Shown here: positions 1 through 10,835 of the stretch, piece by piece
How positions within the stretch are numbered: the first letter of the stretch is position 1
Layout: every line of letters begins with the position of its first letter
Assembly (NCBI GenBank): GCA_037447655.1
Contig: JBBHKE010002952.1
Span: 140,091 to 204,090 of the forward strand
Source of the DNA: Zygnema cylindricum
Taxonomy: Eukaryota; Streptophyta; Zygnematophyceae; Zygnematales; Zygnemataceae
Direction of reading: 5' to 3'
DNA length: 64,000 bases
Made by a program: the position numbers and the translations under genes
Notes under the pieces: model-generated
Seen by the model: the letters and a program-made list of their open reading frames with translations, nothing else
Database searches by the model: none
Told to the model about the DNA's origin: nothing

Positions 1-168
1 AGTGGTTAGTGCGCTGACAGCTCAAGTCAGAGGTCCCAGGTTCGAGCCCTGGCCGGCTCACTTTTCCCTAGTATGGGACATACCGAATCCCGGATTTCAC
101 GGAAATCAACATGGTATCGGAGCCAGCGGGATTGCGGATGGTGTGACCGGCCTTCCCGTGAGGGGGGG

Positions 169-398
169 TGTTGGATTGGCACGTGAATGCCGGTTCAATA
201 CGGGGTAGAATGTGAAGTGTCACACTCGAATCCGCCTAAAAAGAAATAGGTACGGACCCGCCAGGCTCTACATCGAGCTGGTGGCACAGTGGTTAGTGCG
301 CTGACAGCTCAAGTCAGAGGTCCCAGGTTCGAGCCCTGGCCGGCTCACTTTTCCCTAGTATGGGACATACCGAATCCCGGATTTCACGGAAATCAACA
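169..398 (+). repeat. 3' LTR of the TRIM element
   Basis: This 230-bp LTR has short terminal inverted repeats (TGTTG and CAACA). It contains a complete tRNA-like cloverleaf at 275-347 and a T4 run at 349-352. Its last 111 bp are identical to the partial 5' LTR at 1-111, which suggests a recent insertion. Confidence 0.85.
275..347 (+). other. tRNA-like Pol III unit embedded in the LTR
   Basis: These 73 bases fold as a full cloverleaf. The acceptor stem pairs 275-281 with 340-346 (one U-G pair) and A347 is the discriminator. The D stem is GCAC/GTGC, the anticodon stem is CTGAC/GTCAG, and the T stem is CCAGG/CCTGG with loop TTCGAGC. An A box (TGGCACAGTGG, 282-292), a B box (GGTTCGAGCCC, 326-336) and a TTTT terminator (349-352) make a complete type 2 Pol III unit. 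The anticodon loop is AGCTCAA, so position 33 is G rather than the near-universal U and the nominal anticodon is CUC. That makes a decoding tRNA unlikely. A second copy, lacking its first 13 bases, lies at 1-60. Confidence 0.8.
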
Positions 399-564
399 CT
401 CTTTTCCCTCCTCTCCTTCGTTTTCTTCCTTGTGTGTTTCTCTATTACCTAATCCTTCCTCTTTTTCCATCCCCATTTTCGTCTCCCTCTCACTCTCCCT
501 CACCCCCTCCCTCATAGAATAGGAAAGAGAAAAAGAGAGTTTCTGTTTTTAGTTTTCTTTTGTT

Positions 565-588
565 TATATATGTATATACATCCACATA

Positions 589-632
<44 letters not shown>

Positions 633-647
633 CATATATATAAATAA

Positions 648-684
<37 letters not shown>

Positions 685-693
685 AATAAATAA

Positions 694-731
<38 letters not shown>

Positions 732-737
732 TTATAT
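565..737. repeat. AT-rich microsatellite
   Basis: The stretch is nearly pure TA/AT dinucleotide with interspersed TATG and AAAT units. An open frame on the minus strand across it is only a translation of the repeat. Confidence 0.9.
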
Positions 738-1470
738 GCGCGGTATTTATAAAGGTGGTGTTAGATAGTTGTTTGTGGAGGTTGGAAATGCTACTTATTT
801 TAATTAAGTGATTCCTCTTTAACACTGTTTTCTTTTGCCTTTTGTTGTGACTGTTTTTTTTTTTTTTTTTTTAAATTTACTTATTCATGTTTATACATGC
901 ATATATATGTTACGTATTTTCTTTTTGCAGGCGTGGTACAAGACAATGGAGAGGCTATGGCAAAATTTGAGTGATTTTTCACAAAGTTAAGGTTGCAATT
1001 GAATATATTAGTTTTTCTTTTCTTCCAGTTTTATTTTGGTTTTTTCTCTTTCTTATGATTATTATTTTGTTTCCCTAAGACGTCAAAAGGGCAGATTGAT
1101 GGAGATATCAAAATAGAAATACCCTTTTTTTTTTTGAGTGAATCTGTTCTTGGATGTAAAATTTCACTGGGGGGAACTTTTTCTTTTTACATTATTTTGA
1201 TAATTTGATTTCTTGGATACATTTTTGGGGAAGGTTGGCCCAATGATTGCGCCTATTTTTCCGCTAATACAAAAAGTTTCAGTGATTTCTTTTTCTAATA
1301 CAAGTAAAAACCACCATTTTTTTTTATAGCTCAATGAAAACAACACTTATGATTTAGTTGGTAAGCACTTAATTTAAGTATGGTGGTGAAGTGAGTTAAA
1401 TTTCAAGCAATGGTGTTTGATTGTTAATGTTTATATTTTAATATAATCTTATTCATTATAAACTAAAATG
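738..1470. other. no recognised feature
   Basis: The sequence is AT-rich with several T homopolymers. I see no convincing coding region, RNA or terminal repeat here. Confidence 0.5.
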
Positions 1471-1617
1471 AGTGTTGTGTATCGAGAGCCTCTTGTCGGT
1501 ATTCTATAAGTGCCTTTTTTTGACCTACCGATAATCGATACATCGTTTTGGTATATTGATAAAATTACGATTTATCGCAATGAATTATTGGGTCTATAAC
1601 CATCGCGATACTTGTTA
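1471..1617 (+). mobile_element. degraded relative of the hAT-type MITE at 26202-26514
   Basis: The start, AGTGTTGTGTATCGAG, matches the left end of the intact MITE at 26202 with one change. It is followed by similar TATCGAT-rich sequence. No clear right terminal inverted repeat or target-site duplication is left, so this is probably an old, eroded copy. Confidence 0.4.
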
Positions 1618-2499
1618 AAACTCAATTAAAGATTATGTCTAGTTTGACCACCTATTTTAAGTCCTCTACGCTAAAACGCAAGTTAAGTTCTTTATTATAA
1701 AGCGTTACGTACTTCTTTAACTAGTTTTGTATATACCTTTGTTACGCTAAACGATTCTTATGGAGGAATCTCTTCCCTTGAGATTCCTTTTACCGAACCT
1801 AGTTTTACCTTCACTTGTTACGCGTACAAGCAGATCTGCCTTCAAGCGCCCTTCCTGCTTTTATTAGCTGGTATTTTTGAGACAAGATCCAAACATACAT
1901 TTGTACTCAGGGTACGTTCCCATGTGATAAAGTAAGGCAATTTTGCTGTCGTTTTCCTCCAAAACTTAGCCCGCAATGAGAAAATCTACAGCAGTACCAA
2001 AAAGATAAAATTACCACAGTACAAATTGAGTCACCCTGAAACTTTAAATGTACTTCACTTTGTCATCTAGCGCGTCTCGACCCACTTTTGCGTCCCTCCA
2101 ACTCATCTTCAAACTTCGAAGAAAATCACCTTCGAGATGATTTTAATTATAGTTTGAAGATGTGAACGAATAGGCAGATGTTGTCACGCGTCTGAGGTTT
2201 TTGATTTTTTTTTTTGCAATACACGGAGTACCCAAAAAAAAAAAACAGCTTTCCATATCCAGCCTGTACGGACTTTTTTCCCGTGCATGGGCCGTGGAGG
2301 GGTCTTGAGCAACGGAAGCCATTTCACAAAAGCGAAGTCGTGAAGGCGCCTCTTTCTCCCTCCCTCTCCCACTACCGCGTCTATCTAACAATTCTTGCAA
2401 TGAAAAACGACAATAATGGTATCAAATGAAATATCTCAAAAAGAGATTAATTTTGACTATCTTTGGGCGTATTTGATGGCAAGTAGAGTGAGAAAGGAC

Positions 2500-3360
2500 G
2501 AAAAAACAAAATCAAGAATCCATGGCGGAAAGTTTTGGAATTAGTGACAGCGACGCTATCATAAGTGAGTGTGACGTCAAAATGTCACAAACCCTAAACA
2601 TCTACAATATCACAAGAAACTAGATGCCCAACACAATCGTTATTTTGTGAGCGTCGTCAATTGTACGAGTTATGTAGTCGTCTACAACTGTCACAAATTA
2701 CATCCACATCTACATCCGTCACAATAATGATTTCACTGCGTTACAACAGAACACTTCTTACAATTAAACTAATGTTGGGATGTTGTATGAATTGGCAGAT
2801 CAAGAAAAATCGTTTTTTTGTTTAGTTTGCTTTGTTTCAATAGTGTGCTGCATTTCACTTAGGGCCGTCCTCCATCATGCGTTTCCAATAATCGTACGTA
2901 CACGTTTACTGGCATTCATGTTTTTATCACTTATCCATCAGGCCATGCCAGGAAGGCACCTATCGCCTACGTACTTTATTGCAATTTGAACAATGTCTGT
3001 TCACACAACCGAGAACTTTAAAATATTTGAAAAGACCACTCCTCTTTCTCACTTCTCTGAATAAAATACAACAAAAATGATATGAAATAAGAGAGCTTTG
3101 TTATATTTTATTGAATTCCTTTGGTCGTAGTTTGACGTCATATCGAATGATAAAAGATAGGAAAAAAAATTGGAGAAACCATGGTGGAAATTTTTGGTAC
3201 TAGTGACGTCATTGGGTAGCACGACTTCACAATGTCACAAAAAACTTGACGTCTACAGCCGTCGCTGTTTTTGTAGACGTCACCAACGTTCGTAAGTCTT
3301 TAGTCATCTACAATTGTCATAAGTTGTACCCATGTGTACAACAGTCACATTGCAAAGTTA
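2500..3360. repeat. diverged direct duplication (about 2520-2770 and 3175-3360)
   Basis: Both parts share an ordered set of short matches: CCATGG(C/T)GGAAA, a TTTTGG-ACTAGTGAC-like stretch, CAATGTCACAAA-type sequence, ACGTCTAC and CATCTACAA-TGTCA-AA. They are about 655 bp apart and clearly diverged. No coding region is seen in either copy or in the spacer, so the origin is unknown. Confidence 0.45.
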
Positions 3361-3601
3361 CAATTGTTGTTGGACATGGGAAAACTTCGAAAAGTACTAT
3401 TGAGAATCTTCGATAAAATCCTAAGTTTCATTCCAAAAGTTTCGATTATATGGGCATACTGCCTTAGTATCGTGTTAAAGAATTTGTGCTGGGATTCGCG
3501 ATGACACATATTTTTCACGGTAAAATTTGCAATCATTAGGTTCTTTGTCTTCTTCCACCATACCATGAGTACAAATTACGATAATGTTCAATAATATAGA
3601 C

Positions 3602-3775
3602 ACTACATCACGAATCGTTATTAGCGTTAATAACGGTGATTCGACGTCCCCAAATTTTGACCCTCGAACATAAAGTGGAATTAATAGCTCCAGTTGTTCT
3701 TTTACGTTAATACAAGTACTGTTTAATTAACATTAATAACACCAATTTGGACAATTTGTAAATAGTGTATTGTAC
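3602..3775 (+). mobile_element. fragment related to the MITE at 53176-53376
   Basis: The left part contains GAATCGTTATTAGCGTTAAT followed by CCCCAAATTTTGACC. This parallels the start of the small MITE at 53176 (GAATCGTTATTAGCC, then CCCCAAAATTTTGAC). The right end is not clear, so the fragment is probably degraded. Confidence 0.4.
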
Positions 3776-3984
3776 AAAATGTGTTATCTTGTCTTTACAT
3801 TGTTCATTATTTCGTACAATCGTTTAGAAAGACCGTCAGATAAAGGCGTGGACATGCCAAAGTGAGTCGTAGATGTAATTGTGTGACCTCGATTGGCCCA
3901 CAGAATGTTCAGCCTATATGAAGCCTCTAGGATAATATTAGCCCTTTTGAATTTTCCACTGAATAAATACCGCCCAGGCACACA

Positions 3985-4190
3985 ATTATAAGGACCAACT
4001 TCACCCTTGTGAAGGCCCTAATCCCCTGAGACTAATGCAAAAAGAATCACTAGATTTGCTCCCCGGAGCAGTAAGTTATGGCTGGCCAAAGATGGCCTAC
4101 AAATAGAAAAGGTCTCTCAAAGAGAGGTGCCTCAAAAATGTCCAAGTCCTAATTCCCTCTCTAAACCCCCTACTACTAGTGTACTCAATG
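3985..4190 (-). repeat. LTR-like repeat, family B, minus-oriented copy
   Basis: Read on the minus strand, it matches the plus-strand sequence at about 34930-35290 in order. Shared pieces are GGGTGAAGTTG, AGTGATT-TTTTTG, CTCAGGGGA, the GCCTCTCT/GAGAG region, a TATA-like stretch and TTAGGACTTGGA. This order suggests the R/U5 part of an LTR, but ends, primer site and target duplication were not found. Confidence 0.45.
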
Positions 4191-4559
4191 TCATGCCGTA
4201 TCACGTCGTCGCATTTTAACCGCATTTAAACCGTATTTTAATCATATATAAACGGTCTGTAAGATTTACGCCACACTAATTTGTATCGTGGTATGTTTCG
4301 GTGGCGACAGGACCGTACAAATTGTCGTTGACGCCGTGAAACCCGCGGACAGTTTCAGTTTCTGTACGCGAAGTCGTCTGTCCGGGAATTTTGGCGAACC
4401 GACATATCTCGTCGGCCGGAATTTCCGCGACCAGTTTGGATCGATGTACGGACGATCGCGAACCGAAACATCAACTCCAAGTGATGTCGACGCCAGCGTG
4501 GATTCGAACGCGAATCTACGGCCACGAAAGATGCAGACGAATGGACGGTCCAGATGCGA

Positions 4560-5345
4560 ACTGCACGCAGGACCATTTTAAGTCGTGGACCCTTGGAGGT
4601 CTCACGCATTCACATGTAGTGTAGGAAGGGTTTTTATCCGTAGGCTGTAGATTTTGTAACGTAAGGCAGACAATTCTGGTCGCCTATTGGCCAAAATCCA
4701 AACTAAGCGCAGACAACTACATAGAACGCATGTAGTCTTAGTAAGGTAGACTCTCACCTGTAGACTTTGTACTTAGCGAATTTTGGGTGAATTCTGTGCT
4801 GACAATTTCAAGAGCACAGGAATTCTAATTTTGGAAGATTTGACCTAAACTTTGAGTATTTTTCTTGTGAAATTGTCAGGATAGTTTTAGTGACTATTTT
4901 TCTGGTCATTAAGCGTTTTACTGCCTAGCTCTTACTTTCTTTCTCTGTAAACCTGCCCTACAAATTAATCTACGCGGCTCACGCCGAGGCCTAACCGGTT
5001 TCCCTTCACTTCTTCTCGCGCCCTATCAAGTGGATTTTTGCTTGGCCTTCTTTCTCAGGCTGTTGCTGAACTTTGGTTTGTGATTGGACATTTTTTGGTT
5101 TGCTTGTGTGGTTTACTGCGTGATAGTGGATTAGGGTTGGCTCTCCTAGTATGTTTTGTGTGTGTGACTAAATCTGGTTATCTCAGATTTGCTCGCAGGT
5201 TGCTACATTTTCAGTTTGTGTTGTGATATTGAGTCGAATCTTTATTTATTGAACTCCTGTAAGGAATATAAACTGACCAGGGAGCCTAGTGGCTATCCGT
5301 TGGCATAATAAATAAACTGAGCCTCCCAACTTCCTCTCTCACTCT
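4560..5345 (+). repeat. dispersed repeat family A, copy 1
   Basis: The order of matches is the same as at 37440-38160: GTCGTGGACCCTTGGAGGTC, then GTAGG-AGGGTTTTTATCC, later a TCTAC-CGGC-C-GCC-AACC-GTTTCCCTT block, then ACTCCTGTA-GGAATAT and CCTAGTGG. Spacing is similar but the sequences are well diverged. No coding domain was recognised. It may be a non-coding LTR-type element. Confidence 0.45.
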
Positions 5346-5349
5346 ACCT

Positions 5350-6200
5350 TTATCTTTCTTATGATATGTTTATTTGCTGCTTGTACATAATTATTCTCAC
5401 TCGTTTTCTGAGATGTTCATGATTTTCTCGCTTATTTGTTTATTATTTATTTTGCAGCTGATTGTGTTGCATGTTTACCATCGCTTTTTGTCACATGCAC
5501 GACACCCTCCAGTGACGAGGAGGTATATGTTTCACTGTTATTTGTCTCTCCATTACTGTATGGGTGTATCGGTGGTCCGATAATCGGTGGAGCTTCACTT
5601 ATTTGAAGCACTTTGATATGGGCTTAATTTGTAGGCGTGATTTGTGTTAGGATTGGGTTTTTCTCTTGTTGCTTTGGGTTATATTTGTAGTGTTCAATAT
5701 GATAGGGAACAACCAGTTTTACATGCATTTCTCCTAGTTTGCGATTTTTTAGCATAGGGATATACTTGTTGCAATGTTAGCAATGCTTTCCGGTCTGACA
5801 CTAAATGTTTAAAGAATACATAGCAAGTAACATTGTTTTTCTTTTTCCAATACTATCAATGTAGGGCTTTTCATTTTGTGTACATGTACTCGCACTGCGA
5901 GTTTGAAATAAAATCAGGATAATCAAATTATGCAAAAAAACGTAACCTCTATCACGCTCTCTATTTCTCTCTTCTAATGTCCTGAATTGATTTTTCTGGG
6001 TTAAATAAAAAATTATTTTGGTTAATTTCCAATGTCAATGTTTACTTTTCGAGTGCAAATATTTGCATCATCAACTTATATTTTATTTCTAATGTTTGAA
6101 GTCAAAGTTCTATAGTTCATAATCTAAATTGGGCACCTTTTCATAAATCAAAAAACATGACGTCAATTTATTTTATAAATATTTATTTTATTTTTTATTT
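5350..6200. other. no recognised feature
   Basis: The sequence is AT-rich. Short open frames are present but none shows a recognisable domain or convincing splice context. Confidence 0.45.
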
Positions 6201-6219
6201 CTTTCGAAAGACCTCTACA

Positions 6220-6420
6220 CCAATAGCAGCACCAGCCGCACAGCAGCAGCTGTCTTGCAACTGCACCAGTAGCACTAGCTGCAGCACCAGCACCAGCAGA
6301 AGCAGCTGAACAGTTGCAACAGTTGTCAGCAGCAGCAGTCTGCCCAGCGAAGTGCAGCAGTCTGCCCAGCGAAGTAGCAGTAAACATCAGCAACAGCTGT
6401 TGCGCAGCAAGAGGAACAGC
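6220..6420. repeat. imperfect CAG/GCA-rich tract
   Basis: The tract is full of CAGCAGCAG, CAGCACCAG and CAGCAAC units and holds a 19-bp direct duplication around CAGTCTGCCCAGCGAAGT. A minus-strand frame translates to Ala/Cys-rich low-complexity sequence and is probably not a gene. The style resembles the CAGCGCAGCATAG units in the solo LTR at 44393-44903, so it could be LTR debris. Confidence 0.6.
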
Positions 6421-7077
6421 AACATAACAATAACCAGAGCTTCATGAACAAGATAAAATTATGTCATATCAGAAGTGTACAACAAAGTTTCCGATAACAC
6501 TTTGCGAAAAAGGGTCGCAAGCCATGTTTGGTGAAAAATTATGCCATATCACACTCGAAATTTGAAATACAATGGATAATGTATAAACTTAAAAAATGTA
6601 AAACTCACTAAATTCAGCCACCCTTCTCTACTTTCCACAGTAATTTCCCCTTTCATTCTTTCTCAGCTAAGCATATAAAGAGAATAAAAGAAACCCAAAA
6701 ACAAAACACAAAACAATAATCATTACCCTCGATTATTGTGCTAATTCTACGCTAAACTGTAATTCAGAAAAAACCATTCACAAAAATTGGAAAGAGTTGT
6801 CGATGAAGAACATATGGGAAAAAATGTTAAAGTAATGCCGAGTATTTGACCATTTTCCCTCACTAATCGGATAAGTCATGTGCATGTTCCACGTTTCCTA
6901 CGGAAAATCCGCAAGCCTGAATGAAAAGCTTAATTGTGGAAGAAAAAATGACAACAAGGAGGAAAGTCAGCACATTAAATCAAAAAATAAATGTTCACGC
7001 GAAGAAATAAGTACGGAGAAGAATCCGGATAAAATGCCAAAAATTGAAATAACATGTGTACCTCACAATTTGCGTCT
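6421..7077. other. no recognised feature
   Basis: This is AT-rich DNA downstream (on the minus strand) of the trihelix pseudogene. A 67-codon Lys-rich frame at 6878-7081 has no recognisable domain. Confidence 0.4.
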
Positions 7078-7853
7078 TTAGTTGAATGTGTCGCGACGAT
7101 CCCCTCGCTCTGCGAGTTTGCACACGACATCGATTAGACGGAGTCTTCCTTGTTCTGTCTTTTCCCAGTTTGCAGCGAGCATGTCCTTGAACTTGTTAAT
7201 GGTGTTGTTTTTTTCCTTCACAATCATCGCATGAATATCTACAGCGATTTGTTGAAATTATTCTTTCACTTCTAACGATCGTGCAGTGGCTGCCTCCTTC
7301 TCAATTCTACGACGTTTTCCCGAACTATTAGAGAATATGTTATCGGTTGTTTCAGTGTCGGGTGGTGACTCCTCAACACTAATTGACTCCTGTTGATTAT
7401 GCGCGTAAGTGTCCCTCACATGTGTAGGTTGTATGTTTTCGTTCCCAATTGTTCCCTCACTTATAATGGAATGAAACCTCTCGTCAAAACTTCCAGGTAA
7501 TTTTTTATCTGTCCTACTGTCCATTCTCATCCCTCAATAATCTAAAGCCCCACTAGGTATCTTACATTGATAGTCCCTAACTTTTTTAAAATCCCGAAAT
7601 ACATTCTCCCATTTTTGTTGACATGTCTTACCGGGTTTGTACACACCTCCTCGTTCTAGGTGCTCATTGATTAATCTCCATTTTTCTTCAGATGTGCGAT
7701 GTATGGCCTGCATGCCGTTCATCTTCTCGCTTCGCATCTCCTCCACTTTCAATGTAATTAGCTTTATCGCTTCAGCTTTATCGCGGCTGGCAGAGGTCGG
7801 TGGGACTGGAGTCTAGCGCCTTGCTTTTGACCTTCCCCCACCTCCATGGTTTC
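7078..7853 (-). pseudogene. trihelix / Myb-SANT-like DNA-binding protein, broken by three stops
   Basis: The minus-strand frame reads through three in-frame stops. After GGGGRSKARR comes a TAG, then TPVPPTSASRDKAEAIKL and a trihelix-like domain: EEKWRLINEHLERGG, KTCQQKWENVFRDFKKVRDY, IPSGALDY. The next codon is TGA where the family usually has Trp (TGG). A Ser/Thr/Glu-rich linker with a basic KRRRIEKE patch follows, then a TAA, then an acidic/basic helix ending ...KLAERGDRRDTFN and a final TAA at 7080-7078. The domain layout (DNA-binding domain, linker, C-terminal helix) fits plant trihelix factors. A Myb-like protein of a Harbinger transposon is the alternative. No introns are needed to align the pieces, so it may be a retrocopy. 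Confidence 0.65.
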
Positions 7854-7859
7854 CGTTGT

Positions 7860-9600
7860 TTTTAGTTTTGAGAAAGTGGATTATTACCACCATCTTGAGC
7901 ACAGATTACAACAACAAAGGATTTTGGAACCAAGGATATTTAGAAAAAGATCGTCACGGTAGAAATAATTTCTAAAGAAAACATTAAATAAGAAAAAAGC
8001 ATTTGAAGATGAAGAATAGAAGAAGGAGAACAAAACGAAGAAAGATTAGATTAATGAAGAATAGATCAGCGCATCAGCCTCAAAATCGCGCTTCCGTCCT
8101 TGCATCAAAATCTTTGCCTCGGATCCAGATCCTTGAGATCCTTTATCAAAATCGAAAATCGGCGCCTTTCAACGCCATAAACTTGGCCATTTTACGCAAA
8201 AATCTTTTTTTTTTTTGCGCTCAATCCTCAAAATCAAGATTCATAAAGGATACATTGAGGAAGGCCAATTGTTGCATGGTGCAAGTGGGATGGTTTGAGA
8301 AAGCGTCACTATATCATTCTGCATGAATTCTTCGTCCTCTTTGAAGGTTTTAAAGGTTCCTCATTATTACGACCATTTTTTCTTGATGTGGCGTATTTAT
8401 TAAGAGGAATTGGAAGGAACATTCTGGGCCGAAACCGAAAGGTTGTACCCACCTAGAGGGAAAGACATTGTGCTGTTGACAGAGGGTACAAAAAGGTAAG
8501 TTTCTTAAATCTACAATGAAAATACATATGTGGTTTGGTTGAATGATGGATTCCATATTCACCTACTTATACAGGCAAATAACCTATTTAAAAAAACTAA
8601 TAAATCGGTGAGAAGTGCTACACTCTGTTGTTCAAACCCTAAAAAATGCTCTAAAATTAAGGTTCAAATTTGAACTAGTGGGTAAAATTTCAAAAATGGA
8701 TTATAAAAAAGGAGCGGCAAAATTGTGAACTTAAAAAAAAAAAAAAAAAAAGGTTAGCAAAAAAGCTCGCAAAGTACGGAAGTAATTGGATCTTGATTAT
8801 AAACGAGAGAGAAACGTGGCAATTTAAGAAATTGTTAAAAATTTGAATGGCAGCGCGGCAAACAGCGAAACCCTAAAAAAATTCAAATGGGTGACATCGC
8901 ATCCTCCAAGGCATAATATGCGACGTGTACCCACGAGGTCGCGCGTTCGTCGTGGAAATTGGTTTACTTTTCCACGAGGCACTATGCTATTCGTTCAGGC
9001 GCTGAAAATTGACCTACTCCGGGTCACTTGTTACGAACTGAAAGTGTCAGACGATGGCGTATCCAATTTGGCATCCGACGGTCCACGTTTACGCCCATAA
9101 ACTTGGAGAATAGAATCCTTCAGTAGGCTTGTTTTTCTGACAATTTTCTTTTTTGGTACGGCACTGTACGAAACAGTACGACTTTCAGTAAAAAACGGCA
9201 TTTTTTCCCTAATGGAACCTCGCCCTTAAGTAAACGTATTTTTGACGTTTCCTGGCACCGCCTAATGGAACCACGGTCTTGTAGCCGTTGAATCATAGAT
9301 GTCTCATGCGCATAAAACGCACGCATGAAACGCCAATAAGTATCCATTTCTGTATGTCAACACTTAATAATGATAAATTCAGAATTGAAGCAAAAAATAG
9401 CCATTTTTGTATTTCAATCTGAATAATGACAAAATCAGAATTGAAAAAAAAAAATCCATCATATCCCTTTAGAGCCCTAAGATGCTCCCACTCTGCTCCT
9501 CGAGGCCTAGACATGGCCGCCTGTGAAGAGGTTCGTGGAAGCTTCAAGTGTGGCTTCAATCGAGCCTTCAATGGCGGATTCAATGGCGGCTTCGTTGTAA
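7860..9600. other. no recognised gene; AT-rich
   Basis: Several open frames of 70-107 codons occur here. They are Lys/Arg-rich or overlap one another and show no known domain. Homopolymer A and T runs are frequent. I support no gene in this stretch. Confidence 0.45.
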
Positions 9601-9607
9601 TGTTGAA

Positions 9608-9910
9608 CCGTACAATTTTTTTTCAAACTTCGCGCGTGGAAATGAATCGTCACATTTAGAATTTTACGTACGTTGTATTCGTACCGTACAAATATCTTTC
9701 AAACTTCGCGCGCCGAAATTAAACGTTACTTTTAGAAATTTCCGTACGCTGTATCCGTACCGTACAAATTTATTTCAGACTTCGCGCGCGGAAATAAAAC
9801 GTCACTTTTAGAAATTTCCGTACATATCCGTACCGTACAAATTTCTTTCAAACTTCGCGCGCGAAAATAAAACGTCTCTTTTTTGAAATTTCCGTACATA
9901 ATATCCGTAC
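9608..9910. repeat. tandem repeat, about 76-bp unit, four copies
   Basis: Each unit starts CCGTACAAAT, continues CTTTCAAACTTCGCGCG, then a GAAAT-AAACGTCAC block, TTTTAGAAATTTCCGTAC and a GTATCCGTAC spacer. Unit starts lie near 9608, 9684, 9760 and 9833, so the period is about 76, 76 and 73 bp. The units are diverged by scattered substitutions. Each has a CGCGCG core and several CGTAC motifs, so CpG density is far above the surrounding DNA. Confidence 0.85.
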
Positions 9911-10289
9911 GTTTTCGTACGAAAAGTATACGCATTTAACGAAAGATTCAAAATCTAAAAAAAATAACGAAATTTCGTAAAAATGTCAAAATCCGTACGA
10001 ATGAGACATCTATGCGTTGAATAAAGCAATTTTATTTATCCAATTCGGGAGTCTTTGGCAAAAACAGAGCCGTAAAAATAAAAATCACATCCTTTTGTTC
10101 CTGAGTTCTTTATGTTATATTGTTTGTTCCGACCTTGCGACGAAATATGAGTGGCCGAGTGAATGACCGTACAATCTATCTTGAAGAGACCGCCTTGAGC
10201 CAGGAAGCGGCGACCTTACGGTACAGTACGGTATTATACTTTACCGTACGTATATTCTGTCCGGAGCCAGGACAGGAAATGGAAATAAC

Positions 10290-10835
10290 CATAGTTCAAA
10301 AGTAGGTGAAAGTAGGCCCATACAATATGCCTATTGTATGCAAAACATACAATATGCCCTTAAGACCCATATTGTATTGGTCTAAAAATGGAAAAAAATA
10401 GTTACAGGGTTGAGTTGCACATCGATCGATAGAGAATTAAACGTCATGTCTAAATTTTGAAAAAAAATCGGACAAAAATAATAATTTCTGTGAGTTTTGA
10501 GGTAAAACTTTTTTAAACCGTCAGATTTAGACGATCGGACGGTCTCTGATCAAAGTAGCGATCTAAGAAGATCACATGAAAAGCCCATAACACAACTTAG
10601 AAAGGACTATCTGTCATATTAGGGTCTGCAAATTTGAACGTCCGCGTGTTTTAGTTCGCTAAAAAATTTCGTCCGTCGGCGTGCGTTGAACTATGATCAT
10701 ACGTCAGATTCGTACGCCCGTACAAGAGTGTCCACAGCACACACCCATACAGTATGCCTACTCTACGCGAGTTTAGTGCCAAGTTTTGTGCACCTACCAA
10801 AGGCCTACCATAAAAACGCCTACTTTTGAACTATG
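10290..10835. mobile_element. hAT-like MITE with 8-bp target-site duplication
   Basis: The left end CATAGTTCAAAAGTAGG is the reverse complement of the right end CCTACTTTTGAACTATG. Both sides are flanked by GAAATAAC (282-289 within the 10,2xx line, and 10836-10843). The 546-bp element has no coding capacity. An 8-bp duplication and a CA start fit the hAT superfamily. Confidence 0.8.

Larger units (their letters stand above)
1..398 (+). mobile_element. TRIM-type miniature LTR retrotransposon, 5' end cut by window
   Basis: Bases 1-111 are identical to bases 288-398, so these are the two LTRs of one young element; the 5' LTR is cut by the window edge. The 3' LTR runs from TGTTGG at 169 to CAACA at 398 (230 bp). 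The 5' LTR end at 111 is followed directly by TGGTATCGGAGCC (112-124), which matches the usual initiator-Met tRNA primer binding site with one difference. A purine run (159-168) sits just before the 3' LTR and is the likely polypurine tract. The internal region is only 57 bp (112-168) and has no coding capacity, as in TRIM elements. It would depend on proteins from another retrotransposon. The target-site duplication cannot be checked because the left end is missing. Confidence 0.85.

Noticed and set aside
275-347. A functional host tRNA gene
   Set aside because: The cloverleaf is good, but position 33 is G, and the unit lies inside both LTRs of a retroelement with a primer site and polypurine tract. 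It is better explained as part of the element.
490-825. A 111-codon minus-strand frame
   Set aside because: It is mostly the translation of the AT repeat at 565-737.
9608-9910. CRISPR-like array
   Set aside because: The units are continuous tandem repeats without unique spacers, in plant DNA.
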